This document shows, piece by piece, positions 26,617 to 35,245 of a DNA stretch of 64,000 nucleotides (position 1 is the first letter of the stretch; each line of letters opens with the position of its first letter). The notes under the pieces were generated by a model. The model saw nothing but the letters and a program-made list of their open reading frames with translations. It was not told the DNA's origin and ran no database searches. Both the position numbers and the translations under genes were made by a program. The DNA comes from UBA10649 sp965227045 (GTDB taxonomy: Bacteria > Actinomycetota > Actinomycetes > S36-B12). The stretch covers positions 2,604,001 through 2,668,000 of the forward strand of contig OZ245718.1 in assembly GCA_965227045.1 (NCBI GenBank), given 5' to 3'.

Positions 26617-27222
26617 GTGCCCGCGAAGCGAGGCCGGCCGGTTGATCTGAGCATCGAAGATCGGGTTCGCGCCGCCGTGCTGGAGGTCTACGCCGAGCAG
26701 GGCTGGTCGGGTTTCACTATTCACGCGGTCGCAACGAGGTCAAAGGTTGGCAAGGCGGCGATCTATCGTCGTTGGCCGTCAAAGGAAGTACTCATCGTCG
26801 AGACGATGATGCATCACCACGGCATCAGTACCCCGGCTCCGAATACCGGCAGCGTTCGCGGAGACCTCATCGAGGTCGCGTGGAATGAACTTTCCACCTA
26901 CCTTCGGCCCGACGGACTGGTCATCTTGCGAGCGCAGGTGGAGGCCAAGCTCTACCCAGACATTCTCGGGATCGCCATGGAACGCTGGCGAGTATTCCGC
27001 CGCGACAGCGGGCGCGAGATCATCCGGCGGGCCATAGATCGCGGCGAGTTGCCGCAGGACGTCGATCCGACGCTTCTTCTCGACGCCATCGGCGGAATGA
27101 TCATCAACCACTTCATCGCCACGCCGGAGCCTCGGCTTGCCGAACTTCGGGCGAATGGCCGACAGCTTGCCGAGCGGGTAACCGACTTTGCGCTTGCTGG
27201 ACTCAGCAGCACGACGCACTAG
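26617..27222 (+). CDS. TetR-family transcriptional regulator
   Basis: Repressor of about 201 aa at the end of the catabolic operon. The helix-turn-helix region has GWSGFTIHAVATRSKVGKAAIYRRWPSKEV, typical of the TetR_C_11/33-like groups and unlike the KstR-like regulator at 16913. GTG 26617 is the best start seen, but no clear ribosome site is present. It is separated from the aldehyde dehydrogenase gene by 120 bp that contain no gene I can support. It may control the operon from the divergent promoter at 17.6 kb or its own locus. Confidence 0.82.
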   Translation: MPAKRGRPVDLSIEDRVRAAVLEVYAEQGWSGFTIHAVATRSKVGKAAIYRRWPSKEVLIVETMMHHHGISTPAPNTGSVRGDLIEVAWNELSTYLRPDGLVILRAQVEAKLYPDILGIAMERWRVFRRDSGREIIRRAIDRGELPQDVDPTLLLDAIGGMIINHFIATPEPRLAELRANGRQLAERVTDFALAGLSSTTH

Positions 27223-27228
27223 TCAACT

Positions 27229-27480
27229 TCAGTGTCGTTGCTCGGCGCGGGTGACCTGGAGAGTCCTGCGGTCCTCGTACGTGAGGCCGCCCCACACTCC
27301 GTACGTCTCGTCGCGTGACAGTGCGAAACTCAGGCACGGCTGCACCACCGAGCACCGTCGGCACACGGCGATCGCTGCGTCTACCGTCGACTTCTCCTGA
27401 AAGGGTTCACCGACGCAGGCGGCGTGACTCATCCAGTCGGGATTCGTCCACGCGAAGTCGCCCAGTACGACGGAGCTCAT
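27229..27480 (-). CDS. WhiB-family iron-sulfur transcription factor (first of a divergent pair)
   Basis: WhiB-like protein of 83 aa that binds a [4Fe-4S] cluster and acts with the principal sigma factor. The four cysteines are in AACVGEPF and the CRRCSVVQPC block, followed by the WhiB turn GVWGG. The C-terminal basic tail is short. It is tail-to-tail with the TetR gene and divergent from a second whiB gene 303 bp away. I do not assign a WhiB number. Confidence 0.88.
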   Translation of the reverse strand: MSSVVLGDFAWTNPDWMSHAACVGEPFQEKSTVDAAIAVCRRCSVVQPCLSFALSRDETYGVWGGLTYEDRRTLQVTRAEQRH

Positions 27481-27783
27481 GCGCGAGACGCTACTTGCGG
27501 TGATCGGCCCGCGGGGTTGCCAGAGGCCGACGAGTCCGTGAACTCTTCGCGATCAGGCGGTGACCACTCCGCGGCGCCGCCCGCGTTCGGTGGTTGTGGT
27601 GACACAAGGTCGAGAACGCTGCAATATAAAGACTTTGAACCTTCCGGTGTTCCTGCCTCGTGGGCGGGGCGACCCAGTTTGCCTGAAGTTCATCTTGGAA
27701 ACCCGGGCTTAACGCCGGAGGTCAATCGCACGCAACATTTCGAACGTAGCCTGCGAGTTCGACAAGCGAAAGGATGATCAACG
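27481..27783. other. Divergent intergenic region between two whiB genes
   Basis: 303 bp that contain no supportable gene. It carries the opposed promoters and 5' leaders of both whiB genes. A locally AT-richer stretch around 27623-27640 is the most promoter-like part. A GAAAGG-type ribosome site for the plus-strand gene lies at about 27770. No clear palindrome was found. Confidence 0.5.
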
Positions 27784-28035
27784 ATGACAGCCGACTGGCG
27801 CTCCCACGGAGAATGCTTGCGGGAGGACCCGGACCTGTTCTTCCCGGACAAGTCACGCGGGCCGCTCGGCACGCAGATCGCCGTGGCGAAGGCCATCTGC
27901 GCTCGTTGTCCCGTCGCAGCGGTCTGCTTGTCGTGGGCGGTGGAGACGAACCAGCCGCAGGGCGTATGGGGTGGGACCGACGAGATCGAGCGCCAGCAGA
28001 TTCGACGCAAGCGATCTCGACTCAAAGTCGCCTAG
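27784..28035 (+). CDS. WhiB-family iron-sulfur transcription factor (second of a divergent pair)
   Basis: WhiB-like protein, 83 aa. Cysteines are in HGECLRED and the CARCPVAAVC block, then GVWGGTDEIERQQIRRKRSR with the glycine turn and a basic AT-hook-like tail. Its stop codon shares the palindrome CTAG (28032-28035) with the stop of the minus-strand phosphoesterase gene. It differs from the first WhiB in spacing around the first cysteine and in the tail, so the pair are not recent duplicates. Confidence 0.9.
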   Translation: MTADWRSHGECLREDPDLFFPDKSRGPLGTQIAVAKAICARCPVAAVCLSWAVETNQPQGVWGGTDEIERQQIRRKRSRLKVA

Positions 28036-29591
28036 GCGTAGGGATCAGGCACACGCCACACGACATTGCGAACCTCGGGGTCGGACTCGAGGTTGAGGCC
28101 ACGAACCGAGCCGCCGCGCAATCGGTAGTCGTTCGCCGCCAGGCTGCGTGAGATCGACGCGAGGTTCGCTGCGTCGGACAGTGCTGACGGCGACCATGAC
28201 ACCGGACCTCCGTGGTCGATCACGGTGCTGATGATGGCGATTTCGGGCGTCACTCGCTCTCGTGTTCGAACGAACTCAAGGATGCGACCCTGCTGCGGCC
28301 AGTCGATGAGAGACGCAGTCGTGATCTCCCAGAATCCACTGCCCCCTTGCCCCGGTCGCCATGCAGCCGCGTGAAAGTGCACGTGTCCGGCAATCCACGC
28401 GATGACTCCGGGATGTGAGACCAGGACGCTGACCAGTTCCTCACCGAGCACGCGCCTCGAGCCCGACGGGGCAAAGTCGTTGATCATCGTGGGGCTCGGG
28501 TGATGGGAGGTGATGAGGATGTACCGACCCGTTGTCGCCGTGAGTTCGGCATGCAACCACGCGAGCTGCTCCTCGTCTATCGAGCCCTGCCAGCCACCGT
28601 GCGGGTTGATGGTGTCGAGCGCAATCACTCGTAGGTCTCCCACGTCAGACGCGAAGTAGTTCGGCCCCTCGTCGTCGCGAGTCAGGCGCGGGAAGTCCGT
28701 CGCCGAGAGAAGGTCGCGTCCTTGATCGCGCGGAACGAACACCCTAGGTGAGGACTCCTCGTGGATGTATCGCGCCGGGCCAACCGGTGGGATTGCCTCG
28801 GCAGTGCGTAGCGGCGAGACCCCGATGGGTAGGCCGATGATCCGTTCGTCGCCCAGCGCCAGGCCGCGAACGGCGTCCGAGATTGGCACGGTCCCCTGCA
28901 GGAGGCCGTCATGATTGCCGAACACGCTGAGCCACGGCAGCGTCAGCCCGGGAGAACGCACGTCGGCGCGGCAGGCCTGCGTCAGTCCGGGGATGGTCGG
29001 ATAGCCGTAGATGCGCGTAGGGCGGTCGTGAGCGATGCCGTGTGGTGCGCCGTCTGGATGCCAGTAGCGCTCATCCCAGCGGGCGAGGTCGCTTCCGCCT
29101 ACCCATGAGCTGTGCGCCTCTGACCCGCTGCGGGGAGAGACGGTTTCGCCCGCGAGTATCTGCTGGTACCAGTGGAGCTCATTGAGTTGGGCGTTGTCCG
29201 TCAGGTCTCCGGTGATGACGACCACGTCCACTTTCGCGCCCGCTGCGGGACCGATCGACATGGCATTGACCGTGGCCACCATCGTCGTTGCGACGTGTAC
29301 CGTCAGCGACTCCTGGGGTCGGTAGGTGCCGATATCGCCAAGGATGTCTCGGTAGGGAGAGTCCGGATCGCTGTACCTGTCCAGGTACTCCAGGCGCGCG
29401 GGCGACTCGCAATCGCAGATATGCAGGTCGGACAGGTGCCACAGGCAGGCAAGCACGTCCCCTCTTGGCACGGAATCGCCTCGTTGCTCTCCCGGTGCCG
29501 CGACGAGCGTCTGCCATCCACCGGCACCTTCGCCGCCTCGCACGATCGTCGTGATCGTCGTATCACCGGGAGGCATCGACACCGGACTCAC
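28032..29591 (-). CDS. Metallophosphoesterase, PPA1498-like
   Basis: Calcineurin-type phosphoesterase of 519 aa. Metal-binding motifs in order: HLSDLHICD, VVITGDLTDN, FGNHDG, TSHHPSP and AGHVHFH. The long insert between the first two resembles the family described from Propionibacterium (PPA1498). No signal peptide is visible, so it is cytoplasmic. GTG 29591 overlaps the ATPase stop (GTGA), which makes it the last gene of the ABC operon. It likely hydrolyses a phosphate ester or diester imported by that transporter. Confidence 0.85.
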   Translation of the reverse strand: MSPVSMPPGDTTITTIVRGGEGAGGWQTLVAAPGEQRGDSVPRGDVLACLWHLSDLHICDCESPARLEYLDRYSDPDSPYRDILGDIGTYRPQESLTVHVATTMVATVNAMSIGPAAGAKVDVVVITGDLTDNAQLNELHWYQQILAGETVSPRSGSEAHSSWVGGSDLARWDERYWHPDGAPHGIAHDRPTRIYGYPTIPGLTQACRADVRSPGLTLPWLSVFGNHDGLLQGTVPISDAVRGLALGDERIIGLPIGVSPLRTAEAIPPVGPARYIHEESSPRVFVPRDQGRDLLSATDFPRLTRDDEGPNYFASDVGDLRVIALDTINPHGGWQGSIDEEQLAWLHAELTATTGRYILITSHHPSPTMINDFAPSGSRRVLGEELVSVLVSHPGVIAWIAGHVHFHAAAWRPGQGGSGFWEITTASLIDWPQQGRILEFVRTRERVTPEIAIISTVIDHGGPVSWSPSALSDAANLASISRSLAANDYRLRGGSVRGLNLESDPEVRNVVWRVPDPYA

Positions 29592-30628
29592 GCGCCAATG
29601 AGGACGACATCGGTGACGTCGTCACGCAGGCGAACTCGCACCGACATCCCTGGCGCAAGGTCGACCGCGTCCGCACTGATGACATCCGCGATCAGGGAGG
29701 CGCCCGAGTCTTGAGTGAGAGTGACCCGCGTGATCGCGCCGAGGAAGGACACTGCGGCGATCACCGATGAGCCGCCGTCGAGGTGCTCAACCGCCAACTG
29801 CTCGGGCCGAACAGCAGCAACGTCGACTTCCGCCTGCGTTGCAACGCGTTCGGCAGGAACTCGACGACCCAGTACCAGCCAGCGACCGTCGGCATCACCG
29901 ACCGCCGGGACCCTATTGACTGTGCCGATGAAACTGGCCACGAACGCGTTTGCCGGTCGCTCGTAGAGCTCGCGCGGAGGAGCGAGCTGCTCGAGGCGGC
30001 CATTGCTCATGACACCGACGCGGTCGGAGATCGCGAGCGCCTCATGCTGGTCGTGCGTGACGAACACCGTGGTCACGCCGATCTCGAGCTGAAGCCGCCG
30101 GATCTCGTCGCGCAGGCTCTCTCGGACCTTTGCGTCGAGCGCGGACAACGGCTCGTCAAGCAGGAGCACTCGGGGGGAGGTCGCGATTGCACGGGCGAGC
30201 GCGACGCGCTGCTTCTGCCCGCCCGACATCTGGTGCGGGAACTTGTCGGCGTGATCGCCAAGTGCAGTGACATCAAGCATGCGATCGATGATCTCGCGGC
30301 GTTCGACCGCAGGTCGCTTCTGGACCTTGAGTCCGAACTCGATGTTCTGCCGTGCGGACAGGTTCGGGAACAGGCTGTAGTCCTGGAACACCATGCCGAA
30401 CCGACGCCGTTCAGGCGGGTCTGCCGAGATGTCGCGACCCTCGACGACGACCGATCCGGAGTCCGGCTTCTCGAATCCGGCGAGCACGCGCAGTGCGGTC
30501 GTCTTCCCGCAGCCGCTGGGGCCGAGGAGACAGACAAGCTCGCCAGATCGAATCGACAGGCTGAAGTCGGCGAGGGCAGTCGACACGCCAAACGTCTTGG
30601 TGATCCCGGTGAGTTCTACTTCAGCCAT
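29588..30628 (-). CDS. ABC transporter ATP-binding protein, PotA/FbpC type
   Basis: Import ATPase of 346 aa with a C-terminal TOBE regulatory domain. Walker A GPSGCGKTT, Q-loop VFQDYSLFPN, signature MSGGQKQR and Walker B LLLDEPLSALD are all present. AGGAGG precedes the ATG. It energises the two permeases encoded upstream. The family includes transporters for spermidine/putrescine, iron and 2-aminoethylphosphonate. Coupling to a phosphoesterase gene favours a phosphorus-containing substrate. Confidence 0.9.
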   Translation of the reverse strand: MAEVELTGITKTFGVSTALADFSLSIRSGELVCLLGPSGCGKTTALRVLAGFEKPDSGSVVVEGRDISADPPERRRFGMVFQDYSLFPNLSARQNIEFGLKVQKRPAVERREIIDRMLDVTALGDHADKFPHQMSGGQKQRVALARAIATSPRVLLLDEPLSALDAKVRESLRDEIRRLQLEIGVTTVFVTHDQHEALAISDRVGVMSNGRLEQLAPPRELYERPANAFVASFIGTVNRVPAVGDADGRWLVLGRRVPAERVATQAEVDVAAVRPEQLAVEHLDGGSSVIAAVSFLGAITRVTLTQDSGASLIADVISADAVDLAPGMSVRVRLRDDVTDVVLIGA

Positions 30629-30636
30629 TAGTCCTC

Positions 30637-31449
30637 CTAGAGACCGGTCGTCTGCACGTTGAGTCCCCGCCGTCGCAGTGCGCGCACGACAAGGCCGAGG
30701 CTCAATGCGGTGATGACGAGGACGAACAAGGCGAGCGCAAGGCCGCCTCGAGGGTCGCTGCGCTGGTAGTTGACCATCTCCGTCGGCAGGGTCCGCTTCA
30801 GGAGGAGCGATGCGAACGCGAACTCACCCAGCACCATCGCCGTAGTCAGTCCAGCCGCGGCGATGATCGCTGCCCGCATGTTGGGCAGCAGGACGCGGAA
30901 GATGACTGTGCTCAAGGGCGCGCCCATGCTCCGTGCCGCCTCGTACAGCGTCCGCGCGTTGATGGCCTGGAGACCCGCATCGAGTGCGCGGTATGTGAAC
31001 GGCATTGCCCACAGGGCGTAGAACGGGACGAGGCTGAAGGTGCTCGCCAGGAACCATGGAACGGTGGCTCGGAACGTGGCGGCGACTCCAACAACCAGAG
31101 CGATCGGCGGGATCACCCAGGGCAACAACGTGATGGCGGTCAGGTATGGCCGCAACTTCGGGTTGCGGACCTCGGTAACGATGGCCAGTGGGATGAGCAG
31201 CGCGAGGTTGAGCGTGATCGCGAAGACGACCAGCAACGCGCTGGTCTTCGCCGCTGACTGGATGTCGGGATCCGTGAGCGCGGTAAGCAGACCCGATGCC
31301 GACCACCCGGTGAGAAGCTTGTCGGGGGTGAGCAGCGCCGTTGGGACCGCCTGGAATGCGAAGCGCGCCATGGCGAGCATCGGGACGAGGAAGTAGAGGC
31401 CGACGCCAACGAGGAATGCCCACTTGATGATCGCCGCAAGCTTCGTCAT
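30637..31449 (-). CDS. ABC transporter permease (PotC-like)
   Basis: Integral membrane subunit, 270 aa, with about six hydrophobic segments. The EAA loop is recognisable in YEAARSMGAPLSTVIFRVLLPNM. ATG 31449 is chosen because it overlaps the stop of the first permease (ATGA); the frame is open much further upstream but that would lie over the other permease gene. Together they form the import channel. Confidence 0.88.
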   Translation of the reverse strand: MTKLAAIIKWAFLVGVGLYFLVPMLAMARFAFQAVPTALLTPDKLLTGWSASGLLTALTDPDIQSAAKTSALLVVFAITLNLALLIPLAIVTEVRNPKLRPYLTAITLLPWVIPPIALVVGVAATFRATVPWFLASTFSLVPFYALWAMPFTYRALDAGLQAINARTLYEAARSMGAPLSTVIFRVLLPNMRAAIIAAAGLTTAMVLGEFAFASLLLKRTLPTEMVNYQRSDPRGGLALALFVLVITALSLGLVVRALRRRGLNVQTTGL

Positions 31450-32306
31450 GTGTTGGTCCAGCGCAGTGTTCGACGCTGCAGGAGAGTCATGATCAGCAGG
31501 CTCGAGAGCAGAAGCGCGATCACCCACGCCACGATGGCGTTGCCGAGGTCCTCCTCGCCAGTGATCACATTGCCCTGGAGGAGGAACCTGATCTGCAGCG
31601 GTACGAGTGCGCCGCTCGCGTTCAGGACGTAGGCAGTGGCGTAGGCGGTGAACGCGTTGACGAACAGCAAGAGCATCCCGCCGAGCGCTGCAGGAGCCAG
31701 GATCGGCAAGCCGACGGTTCTCCAGTATCTGGCGGGCGAGGATCCCATGATTGCCGCGGCCTCGCGCCATGACGACTTCAGCCCGTTCACGGCGGGCATC
31801 ACGACGAGGAACATCAGCGGGACCTGGAAGTAGAGGTACACGACGACGAGACCCCAGAATCCAGTCGTGCTGACGCCGTGCTCTGACAGGTTGATGCCGA
31901 CGCTCATGAACGCCTTCGTCAGCAGTCCCTGAGCACCAATCGTCGCGATGAACGCGAATGCCAGACCGACGCCGCCCAATTGAGAGGCGACAGCCGACCA
32001 CGAGTCCAGCGTCGGGTGCAGCCACTTGGGGCGTTTGAGGCTCTTGATCGTCAGGGCGAGGAGAACGCCGAGGATGCCACCGATAAGCGCGCTCCATCCG
32101 GACAGCGCGATCGAGTTGATGAACCCTGTGCGGTAGGTGCCGGACACTGCTCGAACGAGTGCGTCGGTTCCGAACGTCCCGTTCGGTGTAACCGACTTGT
32201 AGAGCACGACGATCGTCGGGTAGATGAGGAACAGGCCGACGAAGGCAGCAAATGGAAGCGCGACGAGCAGACCAAGACGATTCTCTCGCCTGAAGATCGA
32301 TCTCAT
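31446..32306 (-). CDS. ABC transporter permease (PotB-like)
   Basis: Membrane subunit of 286 aa, six hydrophobic segments, EAA loop visible as REAAAIMGSSPARYWRTVGLPIL. A full AGGAGG ribosome site precedes ATG 32306. It is the first permease gene after the binding protein, from which it is separated by a hairpin at 32350-32383. Confidence 0.88.
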   Translation of the reverse strand: MRSIFRRENRLGLLVALPFAAFVGLFLIYPTIVVLYKSVTPNGTFGTDALVRAVSGTYRTGFINSIALSGWSALIGGILGVLLALTIKSLKRPKWLHPTLDSWSAVASQLGGVGLAFAFIATIGAQGLLTKAFMSVGINLSEHGVSTTGFWGLVVVYLYFQVPLMFLVVMPAVNGLKSSWREAAAIMGSSPARYWRTVGLPILAPAALGGMLLLFVNAFTAYATAYVLNASGALVPLQIRFLLQGNVITGEEDLGNAIVAWVIALLLSSLLIMTLLQRRTLRWTNT

Positions 32307-32349
32307 TGCACCTCCTGTGCGTCGCGCTTGGATGCCTGGGTACGACGTC

Positions 32350-32383
32350 GGGGCGCCGATCCCGGTTAGTGGATCGACGCCCC
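32350..32383 (-). terminator. Hairpin downstream of the PotD-like binding-protein gene
   Basis: GGGGCGCCGATCC and GGATCGACGCCCC pair with a single mismatch around an 8-nt loop, between the binding-protein stop and the permease gene. It is probably a partial terminator that keeps binding-protein mRNA high. Confidence 0.6.
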
Positions 32384-32399
32384 TCGTACGTCGGCGGAC

Positions 32400-33599
32400 T
32401 TAGATATCGGCGACCATCGGTCCCCAGTTGTCCGTCAACTGGGCCTTCATTGCCTCGGTCTGTGCCGCGGTCGGGAAGGTGATCTGCGAGATGAGGTCCG
32501 CACTGGGCAGATTGGCCTTCATCTCATCGGTGATCACGCCTGCAGCGTCCATCGCTGCGTACCGAGCGGGGATGGCGCCACCGGCGAGGTAGCCGAGAGC
32601 GCCCTCATTTCCGGTGATGTGCTCGAGCCACAGTCGGGCAGCGCACGGGTGGACGGCGTCGGACACGACCGACTGTGCGTAGTACGAGCCATACAGGCCA
32701 TCGGACGGAATGACGACGTTCATGTCAAAGCCGGCCTCTTGAACCTTGGGCACGATGCCCGGGAAGTTGTACGACCAGTCGAGAGCGATCGGGACGTCCC
32801 CGGAGACCAGGGCGGCCTCGGTGACGTCGATGACCTGGAGGTTCCCGGACTTCTTCAGGCCCGCGAAGTACTCGATGCCGGGCATGATGTCGTCGAACGA
32901 TCCGCCGTTGGCCAGCGAGGCGGCAACCACGGCAGCGAACGCAGCGCCGGCTTCACGGGGATCACCGTTGAGCGTGACCTGCCCCTTGTACTCGGGCTTG
33001 GTGAGGTCGGCCCACGTCTTCGGGGCGTTCTTCACGAGAGTCGTGTTGCTGCCGATCGACATGATTCCGTAGTAGGCGCCGACCCAGTTGCCGTCTGCGT
33101 CCTTCAGGTTGTCGGGGACCTCGGCCCAGTTGGTCGTCTCGTAGGGCTCGATCATCCCGTCAGCCTTGGCCTGCTCGACGAATGACGGGCCGATGTCGAT
33201 CGCGTCCGGCTTGTCCGGCTGACCGGCAAGAGTGGAGATCGCAGTCAGCTCGTCCGCCGAGGATGCGTCGGGATTCGCAACCGGGGCCTCGAGGCCGTAC
33301 GTGTCACGGAAGGTCTTCAGGATGCCGCCGTAGTTTGCCCAGGTGTCTGGCAGGGCGATGAGGTTGACGTTGCCCTCTTCCTTCGCCTTCGCTGCGATCT
33401 CATCGACCGTCGTGCCGCACATGGCGTCACTGACAACCGATGAGTCCGCGCTTGCTGCATCGCTTTCCGCGGGCGCGGCGCTAGCAGTCGTGGGCGTGCT
33501 GGGCGCTGCTGTTGTCTCACTGCTGGTGCCGCTTGACGAGCATGCGGCGACCAGTGATGCGGCCATGAGCACCGGCACCACTAGAAGTGATTTGCGCAT
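32400..33599 (-). CDS. ABC transporter substrate-binding lipoprotein (PotD/AfuA/PhnS-like)
   Basis: Extracellular binding protein of 399 aa. Signal peptide with lipobox VAACSS (Cys 20), a Ser/Thr/Ala linker, then a type-2 binding fold of the spermidine/iron/aminoethylphosphonate group (DAIDIGPSFVEQAKADGMIEPYE, TWADLTKPEYKGQVTLNGDPREAG). A GAGAGG ribosome site lies 8 nt before the ATG. First gene of the operon that ends in a phosphoesterase. The ligand cannot be decided from motifs. Confidence 0.88.
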   Translation of the reverse strand: MRKSLLVVPVLMAASLVAACSSSGTSSETTAAPSTPTTASAAPAESDAASADSSVVSDAMCGTTVDEIAAKAKEEGNVNLIALPDTWANYGGILKTFRDTYGLEAPVANPDASSADELTAISTLAGQPDKPDAIDIGPSFVEQAKADGMIEPYETTNWAEVPDNLKDADGNWVGAYYGIMSIGSNTTLVKNAPKTWADLTKPEYKGQVTLNGDPREAGAAFAAVVAASLANGGSFDDIMPGIEYFAGLKKSGNLQVIDVTEAALVSGDVPIALDWSYNFPGIVPKVQEAGFDMNVVIPSDGLYGSYYAQSVVSDAVHPCAARLWLEHITGNEGALGYLAGGAIPARYAAMDAAGVITDEMKANLPSADLISQITFPTAAQTEAMKAQLTDNWGPMVADI

Positions 33600-33799
33600 T
33601 ACGCGTTTCCTCTCGTTGTTATCGACTTTTGAAACGTAGGACCGCTCTGGTCATGTCCCGCGAAATGCGAAGGAACGCACGCTTACAGTCCGATGAACGG
33701 CAATCGCAGGGATGCGTGCGAGACGAAGAGACGAATGAAACGTCACTAAACCTTCATCTCACGGACACCGGGGCCCACCTTCCGGACGTCACGCACACC

Positions 33800-33805
33800 T
33801 AGCCT
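33800..33805 (+). promoter_or_regulatory. -10 element TAGCCT for a leaderless start at 33812
   Basis: TANNNT-type hexamer followed by 6 nt and the ATG, so transcription would begin at or near the A of the start codon. Confidence 0.5.
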
Positions 33806-33811
33806 CACCGC

Positions 33812-35245
33812 ATGCCGGGGGCCGCTGCAGAAACATCGCCATACGTTGCGACTCTGGAGTCGGCCGCGCGAGCACACGCGGTCGGTCGAGTACTCGACAC
33901 GACTCCTGTCACGCGGCGTCGCTTCGCGTTGTGGACGCTGGCCGCCTGCGGGATTGGACTCGACGGATTCGACCTGTTCATCATGAGTACCGCAGGACCA
34001 CTCATCACCGAGGACTTCGGACTGGGCCCCTGGGGCAAGTCGATCGCCGTGGGTGCGGCCGTTCTCGGCGCAGTGCCAGGCGCGTTGATCTCCGGCAGAC
34101 TTGCCGATCGCATCGGACGGCAAAGGATGCTGAAGATTGACATCGTCATCTTCGCCGCAACAGCCGTGCTCTCTGCGCTCTCGCCGAACGTGTGGTGGCT
34201 GGCCTTCTTCCGCTTCTTCCAGGGTTTCGCGGTGGGAGCTGAGTATCCACTCAGCGCATCGCTGATCTCCGAGACAATGCCGGCTCGAACCAGGCCCAAG
34301 TGGATCACCGCGGCCTTCGCCTTTCAGGCGCTCGGCATGGCGCTCGCCGCATTCACCTCCTTGCTGATCCTCAAGATCTATCCGGACACGTCCGCATGGC
34401 GCTGGATGCTGCTTGCGGGTGCCGTTCCTGCTGCGGTTGTGGCGGTGCTCCGGCTCGGACTTCCCGAGAGCCCCCGATGGGAGGCGGGCCGCGGGAATAT
34501 CGCGCGAGCCGAAGCGGATACCGAATGGCTGACTGACGCAGTAGTCGAGGTCGAGCCGAGCGACCGCAAGGCCGTCCTGGAAACCTGGGCGATTCCCCAG
34601 GAGAGGGCGTTCTACCGCGACCTGTTCAGGCCGGAGTTCCGCCGCATCCTCATTCTGTGCGCGGTGCCTTGGTTCCTCATGGATATCGCGCTCTATGGCG
34701 TGGGGCTGTTCGCGCCCTCGATCGTCACCGGACTTCTGTTCACCGATTCAGGCACGGCCTCCACCAGCTTCATCCGCGACGACGTCCAGGCAACGGCCAT
34801 TACCGGATTCACGGACCTGTTCCTCGTGCTCGGCTTCCTCCTCACCATCGTCTTCGTGTCGCGCATAGGCCAGATACGACTCCAGGTAATCGGCTTCATC
34901 GGCATGTCGGTGGGACTGGCGATCCTCACGACCACAGGCAAGGACGGCGCCGCAGTCTGGGTGCTCCTGGGTTTCATCATCTTCAACCTGATGCTCAACT
35001 TCGGACCCAACGCCACGACCTACATGCTGCCGGCGCAGCTGTTTCCCACTCGACTACGGGCGACGGGGCACGGGTTCTCCGCGGCGAGCGGGAAGACCGG
35101 AGCGGTGATCGGAACATTCCTGCTGGCACCCGCCGTAGCGGCGTTCGGCCTGAACGCCGTGATGGGTGCGATCGCGGTCCTCGCGATCACCGGGGCGGTT
35201 GTCACGATCTTGTTCCGTGTGGAGCCACGTCACACGTTGACCTAG
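33812..35245 (+). CDS. MFS transporter, PHS-type phosphate:H+ symporter
   Basis: Twelve-helix major facilitator protein of 477 aa. It carries the signatures of the phosphate symporter (Pho84/Pht1) family: GAEYPLSASLISE after helix 4, PESPRW, and GPNATTYMLPAQLFPTRLRATGHGFSAASGK near helix 10-11. It likely imports inorganic phosphate, although other organic substrates exist in related families. No ribosome site precedes the ATG; instead TAGCCT lies exactly 6 nt upstream, suggesting a leaderless mRNA. Its stop shares CTAG (35242-35245) with the convergent gene. Confidence 0.82.
   Translation: MPGAAAETSPYVATLESAARAHAVGRVLDTTPVTRRRFALWTLAACGIGLDGFDLFIMSTAGPLITEDFGLGPWGKSIAVGAAVLGAVPGALISGRLADRIGRQRMLKIDIVIFAATAVLSALSPNVWWLAFFRFFQGFAVGAEYPLSASLISETMPARTRPKWITAAFAFQALGMALAAFTSLLILKIYPDTSAWRWMLLAGAVPAAVVAVLRLGLPESPRWEAGRGNIARAEADTEWLTDAVVEVEPSDRKAVLETWAIPQERAFYRDLFRPEFRRILILCAVPWFLMDIALYGVGLFAPSIVTGLLFTDSGTASTSFIRDDVQATAITGFTDLFLVLGFLLTIVFVSRIGQIRLQVIGFIGMSVGLAILTTTGKDGAAVWVLLGFIIFNLMLNFGPNATTYMLPAQLFPTRLRATGHGFSAASGKTGAVIGTFLLAPAVAAFGLNAVMGAIAVLAITGAVVTILFRVEPRHTLT

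Noticed and set aside
33720..33735. Tandem repeat GAGACGAA twice upstream of the PotD-like binding-protein gene
   Set aside because: Too short to distinguish from chance and matches no known operator that I can name.
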